Positions 1-8,277 of a stretch of DNA of 64,000 bases are shown here, piece after piece. The stretch lies in contig NZ_CP128362.1 in NCBI RefSeq assembly GCF_034274695.1, positions 1,364,001-1,428,000 of the forward strand. Direction: 5' to 3'. Below the pieces are notes generated by a model that had not been told where the DNA came from, did not search any database, and saw only the letters and a program-made list of their open reading frames with translations. How positions within the stretch are numbered: position 1 is the first letter of the stretch; each line of letters starts with the position of its first letter. This DNA is from Chitinophaga sp. LS1. GTDB lineage: Bacteria > Bacteroidota > Bacteroidia > Chitinophagales > Chitinophagaceae. The translations under genes and the position numbers were made by a program.

Positions 1-215
1 ATGATGGTAGCCAATACGGCGGATACACCCAGCCACATAATCTGGCGGGAATAGTTTTTATTCAGGTGAATGATATCGTTCCAGATATTATCGCCCTCTC
101 TGTACTCTGCAGCAAAGATCGATAACAGGCCAACGAACACCAGTGCCAGATACAGACCCATTATAGGCCAGTCAATACCTTCTGTAAGCTTTAATTGCTG
201 CCGGCGGTTTATCAT
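1..215 (-). CDS. rodA: RodA, rod-shape peptidoglycan glycosyltransferase (partial)
   Basis: Only the N-terminus (about 71 residues) lies in the window; the gene runs off the left edge. It begins MINRRQQLKLTEG and continues into hydrophobic segments (IMGLYLALVFVGLLSIFAAE, then a second one near the edge), as expected for a SEDS-family polytopic membrane glycosyltransferase that polymerises lipid II with PBP2. The ATG overlaps the stop codon of mrdA (TAATG), so the two are translationally coupled in the mre/mrd cluster. The identification rests on the short visible N-terminus plus the canonical position after mrdA. Confidence 0.85.
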   Translation of the reverse strand, partial: MINRRQQLKLTEGIDWPIMGLYLALVFVGLLSIFAAEYREGDNIWNDIIHLNKNYSRQIMWLGVSAVLATI

Positions 216-2173
216 TAGTTATTCGGGAAATAGAGTTTAAGTATTTGTTCTGTCGTCATTTTAGCCGAAGCTCCGTTCAGGGAATCCAGCTTGGATTTCT
301 CTCTTACCACAGGATCGATGGTCGCATCGTTCAATGTTTTCATCATCTGTGGTTTGCGTTTTATTGATATGGTATCATTCAGGTATTTCTCAATCATTAA
401 GCTGGCGATAGGTGCAGCATAGGTGGAACCAAAGCCTGCATTTTCCACGATTACGGCTATCGCAATTTTAGGATTGTCTCTCGGCGCAAAAGCTACGAAC
501 ACAGAGTGGTTTTTCAGTTTGGTGAGCTTACCGTTTACAATAGCATTGTTCTCTGCAGTACCTGTTTTACCACACACAATGATGTTGTCGATACGGGCAA
601 TCATACCAGTACCTTTTTCCACCACATCCTCCATACCATAGATTACTGAACGGTAAGATGTATCTGATACGTGTGCTACCACGTGTTTTTCTTTGTATTT
701 AGCCAGCAAATTGGTGTTGTCATTGTCTATACTGCTCACAAAGTGAGGTATATAGTAAGAACCATGGTTGGCAATGATACACATGGCATTCGCCATCTGC
801 ATGGGCGTAGCGACTACCTGGCCCTGCCCCATACCTACATATAGTTCGGAACAGGAGTTCCACTGACCACGATACAATTTATTCATACCTGTGGTATCGA
901 TGGCTTTACCACCTGATTCGCTCGGAATATCCACACCCAGTCTGTGACCGAGACCGAATGAGGAGATATAATCATGCCACTTCTGATGTCCTTTTTTTAC
1001 ACCACCCCATTTAGGCGCATCCACTTCCAGCCTGTAAAGGTGTACAAAGTAAGCATTACAGGAGTTGGCAATAGCCAGTCGCAGGTTCGCTGCGTGCCCC
1101 GGGTTGTGGTGGGTACAGGCAATCGGGCGACCGCAATAGGTATATGCACCAAAGCAGGGGAAACCATAACTTGGTGTAATTACACCTTCATCCAGTGCGA
1201 TCAGGGCTGTCAGCGGTTTCATAGAGGATCCCGGTGGATAACCTGCCTGAATAGCACGGTTAAAGAGTGGTTTGGTCGTATCAGTAAAGAGACGGCTAAA
1301 GTTGCGTGCTCTGAAAGAACCTGTCAGCAGATTCGGGTCGTAGGTAGGTGCACTCACCATAGAGAGGATACCACCTGTCTGTGGATCGATTGCTACCACA
1401 CTACCTATTTTATTACGCATCAGGTGCTCACCGAGTACCTGCAGATCAACATCTAAAGAGAGGCGGAGGTTCTTACCTGCAATAGCGGCGGTATCGAACT
1501 CCCCATGTTCATAAGGACCCTGTGGACGGTTCAGGTTATCCTTTACCAGGTATTGGATACCACGTTGCCCCATCAGCACTTCTTCGTAAGTTCTTTCCAG
1601 GCCGGTCATACCCAGGTAGTCACCCTGGTTATAGTCGCTGTATTGCGGGCGTTGCATCATCTGAGGGGAGATTTCACCAATATACCCTAAGATATTTGCA
1701 GCAGCGGCAAAAGGATAAGAACGGATCTGTCTGGGCACCAGTTCAAATCCGGGCTGGAACATATACATGCTTTCCTGCAGCTTACCGAACATATCCGGAG
1801 CGAGCAGGGGAGCAAAAACAGATACACGGCGGCTACCATTCTTGAGGATGGAGGCAGTGATCCGTTTTCTGAATTCTTCATTAGTAATATTCAGGATCTG
1901 GCACATGTAAGCCGTATCAATATTTTTGACATTGATAGGTGTTACGACCAGGTCGTACATAACATCATTGCTGAGGATACTCCGACCTTTGCGATCGAAG
2001 ATAATACCACGGCTGGGGTAAACTACTTTGCGGAGTACCGCATTCGCATCCGCCAGCTTGGAGTATTTCTTCTCGACAACCTGTAAAAAGAAAAGCCTTG
2101 TTATGATCAACACGATCATGCCAAGGAAAATTAATTGTATGACCCGTTTTCTGGGTTGGTTATAAACAGACAT
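215..2173 (-). CDS. mrdA: Penicillin-binding protein 2 (class B transpeptidase)
   Basis: Elongation-specific D,D-transpeptidase of 652 residues, anchored in the inner membrane, that crosslinks peptidoglycan made by RodA. One N-terminal membrane segment (about residues 11-31) is followed by the PBP dimerisation region and then the transpeptidase domain. Its three active-site motifs are visible: SSMK with catalytic Ser at about 316, SCN in 'IANSCNAYF', and KTG in 'CGKTGTAE' with Lys at about 536. Length is normal for the family. It follows mreD by 57 nt and overlaps rodA by one base, so it belongs to one mreBCD-mrdA-rodA transcription unit on the minus strand. Confidence 0.95.
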   Translation of the reverse strand: MSVYNQPRKRVIQLIFLGMIVLIITRLFFLQVVEKKYSKLADANAVLRKVVYPSRGIIFDRKGRSILSNDVMYDLVVTPINVKNIDTAYMCQILNITNEEFRKRITASILKNGSRRVSVFAPLLAPDMFGKLQESMYMFQPGFELVPRQIRSYPFAAAANILGYIGEISPQMMQRPQYSDYNQGDYLGMTGLERTYEEVLMGQRGIQYLVKDNLNRPQGPYEHGEFDTAAIAGKNLRLSLDVDLQVLGEHLMRNKIGSVVAIDPQTGGILSMVSAPTYDPNLLTGSFRARNFSRLFTDTTKPLFNRAIQAGYPPGSSMKPLTALIALDEGVITPSYGFPCFGAYTYCGRPIACTHHNPGHAANLRLAIANSCNAYFVHLYRLEVDAPKWGGVKKGHQKWHDYISSFGLGHRLGVDIPSESGGKAIDTTGMNKLYRGQWNSCSELYVGMGQGQVVATPMQMANAMCIIANHGSYYIPHFVSSIDNDNTNLLAKYKEKHVVAHVSDTSYRSVIYGMEDVVEKGTGMIARIDNIIVCGKTGTAENNAIVNGKLTKLKNHSVFVAFAPRDNPKIAIAVIVENAGFGSTYAAPIASLMIEKYLNDTISIKRKPQMMKTLNDATIDPVVREKSKLDSLNGASAKMTTEQILKLYFPNN

Positions 2174-2230
2174 TTCCCTGGAGATGCATTATTAATAAAA
2201 GTATCCTTCTATATAAAGATACTATACATT

Positions 2231-2740
2231 TTACTTCCTCGAAAAGAACAACAACTCATACAGCACGATCAGGAAAATGCTCGCAGCGGTAGAAAAGATG
2301 ATCTTTAACAGCAGATACAGAAAGCTGCCAACATTGAATACCTCCAGTGAGAAGAAGACCAGATTGTGAAGGAATACCAGAATAGAAGCATAGATCAGAA
2401 ACTGGGACACTCCCATACTTGTCATAGAAGGGGTCTTCTGCGTAGTTTCGAAACCACCTTGTGGAGAAAGGACATTAATAATAAATGGTCGTAGGTAGCC
2501 GATGAATACACAGGCAGCAGCGTGCATACCCATTGTATTCATAAACATATCGAGGCTGAGGCCCATGAGCAATGCCAGCAACATGAGTGCCGGACGGGGC
2601 AGGTTAAAGGGCAACAGCAGTACGAAAAGCACATAGAGATTAAAGCTAATCGATTGATGCAGCAAAATTCTGTTCAGAACAAATACCTGCAGCAACAGCA
2701 AAAGCACAAAACGGATTATATTTCTTAACAGTATGCTCAT
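2231..2740 (-). CDS. mreD: MreD, rod-shape determining membrane protein
   Basis: Small inner-membrane protein of 169 residues, almost entirely hydrophobic with about five predicted membrane segments. It links the cytoplasmic MreB filament and periplasmic MreC to the RodA/PBP2 elongasome. Sequence conservation in this family is poor, so the call rests on topology, size and position between mreC and mrdA. Its start codon overlaps the end of mreC by 4 nt (ATGA-type overlap), a sign of translational coupling. Confidence 0.88.
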   Translation of the reverse strand: MSILLRNIIRFVLLLLLQVFVLNRILLHQSISFNLYVLFVLLLPFNLPRPALMLLALLMGLSLDMFMNTMGMHAAACVFIGYLRPFIINVLSPQGGFETTQKTPSMTSMGVSQFLIYASILVFLHNLVFFSLEVFNVGSFLYLLLKIIFSTAASIFLIVLYELLFFSRK

Positions 2741-3627
2741 TGTTTGATCAGCTTGTAAGTTGAATCCTCCAAAGATTTTTGTTCATCCTGCAGCAGGTTG
2801 TCGATCACATATACATATTGCAGGTTGTAAAAGTTGGTGGCCAGGCGAATTCTAACATTGACAGAAGTGCTGGCTTTGTCTACCTCTTCGGTTGATTCTA
2901 CATAACCGATCGGTATATTTTCAGGGAAGAAGGCGGAGTAACCGCTGGTGACTACGGTATCACCTTTTACGAGGTGTACACCTTTAGGCACGTCTTCCAT
3001 GGTGGCATAACCGGCTTCGCTGCCATGCCAGCGTACCATACCCATTTCCTTACTGTGGCTCAGGCGGGCACTGGTACCGAAGTTACGACCTTTGGAGAGC
3101 AGGGAGATGATGACAGCATAGTGTTCATTCACACTGCGTACGATACCTACTACACCGCTTGGGCCAACTACGCCCATATTAGGACGGATGCCATCGGCAC
3201 TGCCACGGTGAATGGTGATATAGTTGATAGGACTATTTACGGAGTTGTTGACTACCTTGGCAGCTTTGTACAGGTAGCGGCGTACAGCGGTACTGATCAC
3301 TTTGCGGGTGGTATCGGTACTATACTGACGAATGGTATCAGATTTTACAATATTGTCGAGGATAACAGTGTCAAAACTTGTGCGCAGCATATTGTGCAGA
3401 CGGGCATTCTCTTTTACCAGACTGTCATTTGTCGCTTTCAGGTGAAAGTAGTATTCTACGTTGTTGTAACGTTCGTATAACCTGGCGCTAATGTTATTGG
3501 CGGAATTGAGGTAAGCTGTTTTCTGAAAATCGTTGTTCTGGAAGACCAGCACTAAACAGATCACTTCCAGCAGCAAGAACAGAAAAAAATTAAAGTAGCG
3601 CCTTAAGAAAATGATGAGATTACGCAC
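2737..3627 (-). CDS. mreC: MreC, rod-shape determining protein
   Basis: Bitopic protein of 296 residues: a short cytoplasmic N-terminus, one membrane helix (about residues 12-30), a coiled-coil-like stretch (about 60-85, 'NDSLVKENARLHNML'), then the beta-rich periplasmic domain with the family hallmark 'GPSGVVGIV' and 'VVTSGYSAFFPENIPIGYV'. It bridges MreB/MreD with PBP2 in the periplasm. It lies 58 nt downstream of mreB and overlaps mreD by 4 nt. Length and order are normal for Bacteroidota. Confidence 0.94.
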   Translation of the reverse strand: MRNLIIFLRRYFNFFLFLLLEVICLVLVFQNNDFQKTAYLNSANNISARLYERYNNVEYYFHLKATNDSLVKENARLHNMLRTSFDTVILDNIVKSDTIRQYSTDTTRKVISTAVRRYLYKAAKVVNNSVNSPINYITIHRGSADGIRPNMGVVGPSGVVGIVRSVNEHYAVIISLLSKGRNFGTSARLSHSKEMGMVRWHGSEAGYATMEDVPKGVHLVKGDTVVTSGYSAFFPENIPIGYVESTEEVDKASTSVNVRIRLATNFYNLQYVYVIDNLLQDEQKSLEDSTYKLIKQ

Positions 3628-3685
3628 AGGATTTTATTTCTATAAAGAAGCCTGCAAAGCCGATAGCCCTGCAGGCCTCTCTGTA

Positions 3686-4708
3686 TTATTGCATTAGGAA
3701 CGGATACTTACCTACGTGTTTCAGTGCGATACCGGTACCTCTTACCACGGCGCGCAGTGGATCGTCTGCCACGTGAACGGGCAATTTGATCTTCTGGGTC
3801 AGGCGTTTGTCGAGGCCGCGTAACAATGCACCACCACCGGTCAGGTATAATCCTCTGCGGTAGATATCTGCAGCCAGTTCGGGAGGAGTTGTTTCCAATG
3901 CTTTCAGGATGGCTTCTTCGATCTTGAAAATGGATTTGTCCAACGCTTCGGCTACTTCCTGGTAAGATACCATGATCTGTTTAGGAATACCGGTTACGAG
4001 GTCACGTCCATTTACTGCTACATCATCTGGTGGGTTGTCCAGTTCTTTCAGTGCAGAACCGATCTGGATCTTGATCTGCTCAGCAGTTCTTTCACCAATC
4101 AGCAGGCTATGATAGCGGCGCAGGGCTTCCATGATATCGGCAGTGAACTCGTCACCGGCGATACGGATACTCTGGTCGCACACAATACCAGCGAGGGCAA
4201 TCACGCTAATACCGGTGGTACCACCTCCGATATCGATGATCATGTTACCTACCGGCTCTTCTACGTCAATACCGATACCCAGCGCAGCGGCCATCGGTTC
4301 ATGTATCAGGAACACTTCCTTAGCACCCGCCTGCTCGGCAGAGTCGCGTACGGCGCGTTTTTCTACTTCTGTGATGCTGGATGGAATGCAAATTACCATA
4401 CGCCAGCTGGGAGAGAACAAAGGCTTCTTTGGATACACCAGTTTGATCATTTCACGAAGCATACCTTCTGCTGCATTGAAGTCCGCGATTACACCATCTT
4501 TCAGGGGACGAATGGTGCGCAGGTACTCATGTGTCTTCTCGTGCATCATCATGGCTTTCTTACCAACAGCCACAATTTTCCCGCTAGCGCGCTCTATAGC
4601 AACAATGGAAGGTTCATCCACTACCACCTGGTCATTGTGAATGATCAGCGTATTAGCTGTACCTAAGTCAATCGCTATTTCCTGTGTTAAAAAATTAAAG
4701 AACCCCAT
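3686..4708 (-). CDS. mreB: MreB, actin-like cell-shape protein
   Basis: Cytoplasmic actin homologue of 340 residues that forms membrane-associated filaments guiding lateral wall synthesis. The actin-fold ATPase motifs are clear: phosphate-1 'AIDLGTANTLI' (about 11-21), phosphate-2 'MIIDIGGGTTGISV' (about 157), and the adenosine motif 'LTGGGALLRG' near the C-terminus. The N-terminal 'MGFFNFLTQEIAIDLG' is typical. It is the first gene of the rod-shape unit, preceded by an AT-rich 296-nt region that probably holds the promoter. Confidence 0.97.
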   Translation of the reverse strand: MGFFNFLTQEIAIDLGTANTLIIHNDQVVVDEPSIVAIERASGKIVAVGKKAMMMHEKTHEYLRTIRPLKDGVIADFNAAEGMLREMIKLVYPKKPLFSPSWRMVICIPSSITEVEKRAVRDSAEQAGAKEVFLIHEPMAAALGIGIDVEEPVGNMIIDIGGGTTGISVIALAGIVCDQSIRIAGDEFTADIMEALRRYHSLLIGERTAEQIKIQIGSALKELDNPPDDVAVNGRDLVTGIPKQIMVSYQEVAEALDKSIFKIEEAILKALETTPPELAADIYRRGLYLTGGGALLRGLDKRLTQKIKLPVHVADDPLRAVVRGTGIALKHVGKYPFLMQ

Positions 4709-5004
4709 TGCTTAATATGGTCAAAATATTATTGTGTGCAAAAATGAATAATTCCAACGAATATACAATCTTAAAATTGTATGTTTTCTCAATAATACAA
4801 CTAAATATTAAAAAATGTTATTTATTGTATTTGATGAGCCGGTTAGTAGTTGCAACAGTTAAAAACAACCTGTTAGCCGGTAAGTATGACTCTCGAAAAC
4901 GCTTAAACGAATGATCGTTTATGAAATGGTATTGCTCTCTATGAATGAATGAGTTATGCGACAGTAGTGGTGCCTGCATAGCCACAGGCCAACCCTTGCT
5001 GGGC
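4709..5004. other. AT-rich intergenic region between purD and mreB
   Basis: About 296 nt without a convincing gene. It is the 3' flank of purD and the 5' flank of mreB, both on the minus strand. A small dyad (AAACGA-ATGA-TCGTTT, about 4904-4919) may form a weak hairpin, but no poly-T tract marks it as an intrinsic terminator. The 120 nt next to mreB are very AT-rich, compatible with a promoter. No exact TAnnTTTG box was found. A short plus-strand reading frame from 4708 has no recognisable features and was not called. Confidence 0.4.
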
Positions 5005-6282
5005 TTACACGAACTCGAATCCAATATCCCTCCTGTAATATTTGCCTTCAAAATCAATAGATTCTGCTGTTTGCCGGCTATGCGACAACGCAATACCCAG
5101 ATCAGAAGCCAGTGAAGTGATGGTAAGTACACGACCGCCATTGGTGAGGATCTCACCGCCAGAAGCCCTTGTACCTGCCTGGAATACCAGCTGATCCTGC
5201 GTTGGGGCAGGAATGTTGGTAATGACCTTACCCTTCTCATACGCTTCCGGATACCCTCCGGCTACCAGCATTACTGTGGTCGCCACACGGCTATCCTCAT
5301 AAATTTTTTGTGCAGACAGCTTACCGTCTATCACTGACTGAAACAGCTCCAGCAGGTCATTTTGCAGGCGAGGCATTACCACCTCCGTTTCAGGATCACC
5401 CATGCGACAGTTGTATTCTATCACAAATGGCGCTCCATCTACTTTGATTAACCCAAAGAAAATAAAGCCGTTGTAGACAATGTTCTCTTTGGCTAACCCG
5501 TCTACCGTAGGTTGGATCACCTGTTCTACCACCTGTTCCATAAATGCTTTGTCAGCAAATGGAACAGGAGAAACAGCACCCATACCACCAGTATTCAGGC
5601 CGGTATCGCCCTCTCCAATACGTTTATAATCTTTTGCGGAAGGCAGCAGCTGATAGCTTTTTCCATCCGTCAGCACAAATACAGATAATTCTATGCCAGA
5701 AAGGAATTGTTCTACAACAACTTTTTTGCTGGCATCACCAAACTTCGCCTCACGGATCATCTGGGTGAATTCAGTCACCGCAGCTTCGCGATCTTCGAGG
5801 ATCACCACCCCCTTACCGGCAGCCAACCCATCGGCCTTGAGTACAATTGGGGTGGCATGCTGACGCAGATAGGCGACCCCTTCTTCGTAGGTACTCTCGT
5901 CAAACTCCCTGTAGGCGGCAGTTGGAATATTGTGACGGCTCATGAACTGCTTTGCAAATGCCTTACTGCCCTCCAGTTGAGCGGCATATGCAGAAGGTCC
6001 CATCACTGGGATGTGTTTCAAAGCTTCGTCCTGCTGGAAGAAATCGTAGATCCCTTTTACCAGTGGTTCTTCAGAACCAGGTACTACCAGGGTAATGGCA
6101 TTTTTAAGACAGAAAGCCTTTATTTTATCGAAGTCGGACACCGCGAAATCAACATTCTCCCCATATTGGGCAGTACCCGCATTTCCGGGAGCGATGAACA
6201 ACTGCTCACATAAAGTGCTCTGAGTCATTTTCCAGGCCAGGGCGTGTTCCCGGCCACCACTTCCTAATAGTAAAATCTTCAT
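5005..6282 (-). CDS. purD: Phosphoribosylamine--glycine ligase (GAR synthetase)
   Basis: Cytosolic enzyme of de novo purine synthesis that joins 5-phosphoribosylamine and glycine with ATP. The 425-residue protein starts MKILLLGSGGREHALAWKM, the standard PurD N-terminus, followed by the central ATP-grasp domain ('VLKADGLAAGKGVVI', about 145-160) and the substrate-binding 'EYNCRMGDPETEVVMPRL' (about 290). Length is normal and no active-site change was noticed. It appears monocistronic, on the same strand as mreB but separated by about 300 nt. Confidence 0.97.
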   Translation of the reverse strand: MKILLLGSGGREHALAWKMTQSTLCEQLFIAPGNAGTAQYGENVDFAVSDFDKIKAFCLKNAITLVVPGSEEPLVKGIYDFFQQDEALKHIPVMGPSAYAAQLEGSKAFAKQFMSRHNIPTAAYREFDESTYEEGVAYLRQHATPIVLKADGLAAGKGVVILEDREAAVTEFTQMIREAKFGDASKKVVVEQFLSGIELSVFVLTDGKSYQLLPSAKDYKRIGEGDTGLNTGGMGAVSPVPFADKAFMEQVVEQVIQPTVDGLAKENIVYNGFIFFGLIKVDGAPFVIEYNCRMGDPETEVVMPRLQNDLLELFQSVIDGKLSAQKIYEDSRVATTVMLVAGGYPEAYEKGKVITNIPAPTQDQLVFQAGTRASGGEILTNGGRVLTITSLASDLGIALSHSRQTAESIDFEGKYYRRDIGFEFV

Positions 6283-6456
6283 ATTGTATATCAGTGTGTA
6301 ATTTGAGCGAATTCAGCCATTTCAGCCCCGTTCTTCCAAATTTTTTGCAAAGAAAGGCCAAAATTTAACCAAAAGCACCATTTTTCTCTACAAAAAGCCT
6401 AATTTATTTATCTTGCCGCATTCATAGGACTATCTTATCAACAAAACTAACCAATT

Positions 6457-8151
6457 ATGACTCAATCTGCTGTTGAGCAGCCTGTAAGTACACCAAAACA
6501 AAAAGGCGGCCATCACAAAGGCCTTTATGTTCTTTTTTTTACTGAGATGTGGGAGCGCTTCGGGTATTACCTGATGATCGGGATCTTCTTCCTATACCTG
6601 ATTGATCCAACCGCTAATGGCGGTAAAGGCTTTGATACTGCCCACGCTTCTGATCTTGTAGGTTCGTACATTGCATTGGTTTACCTTTCGCCGTTCATAG
6701 GGGGGTTAATGGCCGACAGGTATCTCGGCTATCGTAAAGCGGTTATTTTAGGGGGTGCCCTGCTTGCCGCCGGTTATTTTACACTGGCCTTCCCCGGGGA
6801 ATTAGCTATGTATACTGCCCTGACCCTGATCATTATCGGAAATGGCTTCTTCAAACCGAACATCGGCACCATTCTCGGGAACATCTACAACAGAGAAGAC
6901 CTTAAACCTAAGAAAGACATTGCCTACAACATCTTTTACATGGGTGTAAATATCGGTGCCTTTATTTGCAACTTCGTGGCTGCTTACCTGCGTAACCACT
7001 ATGGCTGGGGCCACGCTTTTACCGCTGCCGGCGTAGGTATGCTGGTAGGTTTGGTGATCTTCATCTCCAAATCCAAAGTAATTGCTGAAGGAGATATCCG
7101 CAAACCAGTACAGAAAGATGATATGCCGATGAGCAAAATCCTCGGACTGGTATTACTGCCAGCTTTCATCGCTGCTATCCTGGGTTACTTCATGTACAAA
7201 TTCCTCGGGCATCCGCTATTTGGTACACCATCCATCGATGCATTCATGTTTGCCTGTGTACCTATCGTTATTTTCTACATTCGCCTGTATACTACTGCGA
7301 ATAAAGAAGATAAACGAGGACTGGGTGCGCTGCTGGCCTTCTTTGCAGTAGCGATCGTGTTCTGGGTGATCTACAACCAGAACAGCACCGGTTTGACAAT
7401 CTGGGCAGATCAATATACTGATCGTTCTATGTCAGAAGGTGTCGAAAAGATTGCGAAACCAATGGGTATGCTGCAAACTGTGACAACCGAGCCACACGCC
7501 GTCACCCAGATCGATGCACAATTCCGTGCAATAACTGATGGTCATGGCAATACCATTACCGTACAGGGTGCAGATCCTTACTTCCAGAACCTGCCAAAGG
7601 ACAAATGGCCTGCCAGCGGCAAAATGCAACTGATTTCAACAGAGATCTTCCAATCTGCCAACCCAGGGTTTATCGTATTATTCACATTGTTAGTCCTCGG
7701 ATTGTTCGGATGGCTCGCCAAGAGAGGCAAAGAGCCTACTACACCAATGAAAGTGGCAATGGGTATCTTCATTGCCGGCCTGTCGTCTTTACTGATGATC
7801 GTGGCAGCATCTATGACGAATGTGTATGTAGATAAAAGTTCTATGGCCTTCCTGGTAGGTACATATGCCATCTTCACTGTGGGTGAAATATTGGTAAGTC
7901 CGATCGGATTGTCTATGGTATCCAAGTTATCCCCTCCACGCCTGACGGCACTGATGATGGGTGGCTGGTACCTGGTGAACTCCATTGCTGGTAAAGTGGC
8001 TGGTATGATGGCAACTTTCTGGGATAACTTCACTGACAAAAAGGTATATTTCATGATTCTGACCGTAGCTGCAGCCATTGCATTTGTGGTCATGCTGATG
8101 ATCAGTAAGTGGATTGCAGGTGTCGTAAAAGAGAAAACCGGATCTTATTAA
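6457..8151 (+). CDS. Proton-dependent oligopeptide transporter (POT/PTR family)
   Basis: Inner-membrane MFS carrier of 564 residues that takes up di- and tripeptides with protons. The POT signature 'EMWERFGYY' (ExxERFxYY) lies in the first helix, and 'NIFYMGVNIGAFICN' matches the second PTR2 signature. Twelve or more membrane segments are apparent. A hydrophilic segment of about 80 residues (roughly 320-400, with 'VTTEPHAVTQ' and 'TVQGADPYF') interrupts the C-terminal half; such an insertion occurs in some Bacteroidota members. An OPT-family peptide transporter follows, making a peptide-uptake locus. A strong hairpin terminator closes the gene. Confidence 0.92.
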   Translation: MTQSAVEQPVSTPKQKGGHHKGLYVLFFTEMWERFGYYLMIGIFFLYLIDPTANGGKGFDTAHASDLVGSYIALVYLSPFIGGLMADRYLGYRKAVILGGALLAAGYFTLAFPGELAMYTALTLIIIGNGFFKPNIGTILGNIYNREDLKPKKDIAYNIFYMGVNIGAFICNFVAAYLRNHYGWGHAFTAAGVGMLVGLVIFISKSKVIAEGDIRKPVQKDDMPMSKILGLVLLPAFIAAILGYFMYKFLGHPLFGTPSIDAFMFACVPIVIFYIRLYTTANKEDKRGLGALLAFFAVAIVFWVIYNQNSTGLTIWADQYTDRSMSEGVEKIAKPMGMLQTVTTEPHAVTQIDAQFRAITDGHGNTITVQGADPYFQNLPKDKWPASGKMQLISTEIFQSANPGFIVLFTLLVLGLFGWLAKRGKEPTTPMKVAMGIFIAGLSSLLMIVAASMTNVYVDKSSMAFLVGTYAIFTVGEILVSPIGLSMVSKLSPPRLTALMMGGWYLVNSIAGKVAGMMATFWDNFTDKKVYFMILTVAAAIAFVVMLMISKWIAGVVKEKTGSY

Positions 8152-8172
8152 TACCCTCGAAAAAATATGCTT

Positions 8173-8207
8173 AAAATGCTTCTGCCGGCCGGCAGAAGCA
8201 TTTTTTT
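8173..8207 (+). terminator. Intrinsic terminator after the POT transporter
   Basis: A 14-bp stem (AAAATGCTTCTGCC with GGCAGAAGCATTTT, loop GGCC or none) is followed by a T-run. It sits 22 nt after the POT stop codon. The stem sequence TGCTTYTGCC recurs in terminators at 31639 and 37996. Confidence 0.9.
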
Positions 8208-8277
8208 AGGGGTAAAAGGGCTATATGTCTTATATTGCCTCCCAAACAAAATCTAACTATACCCACCAACAACAACT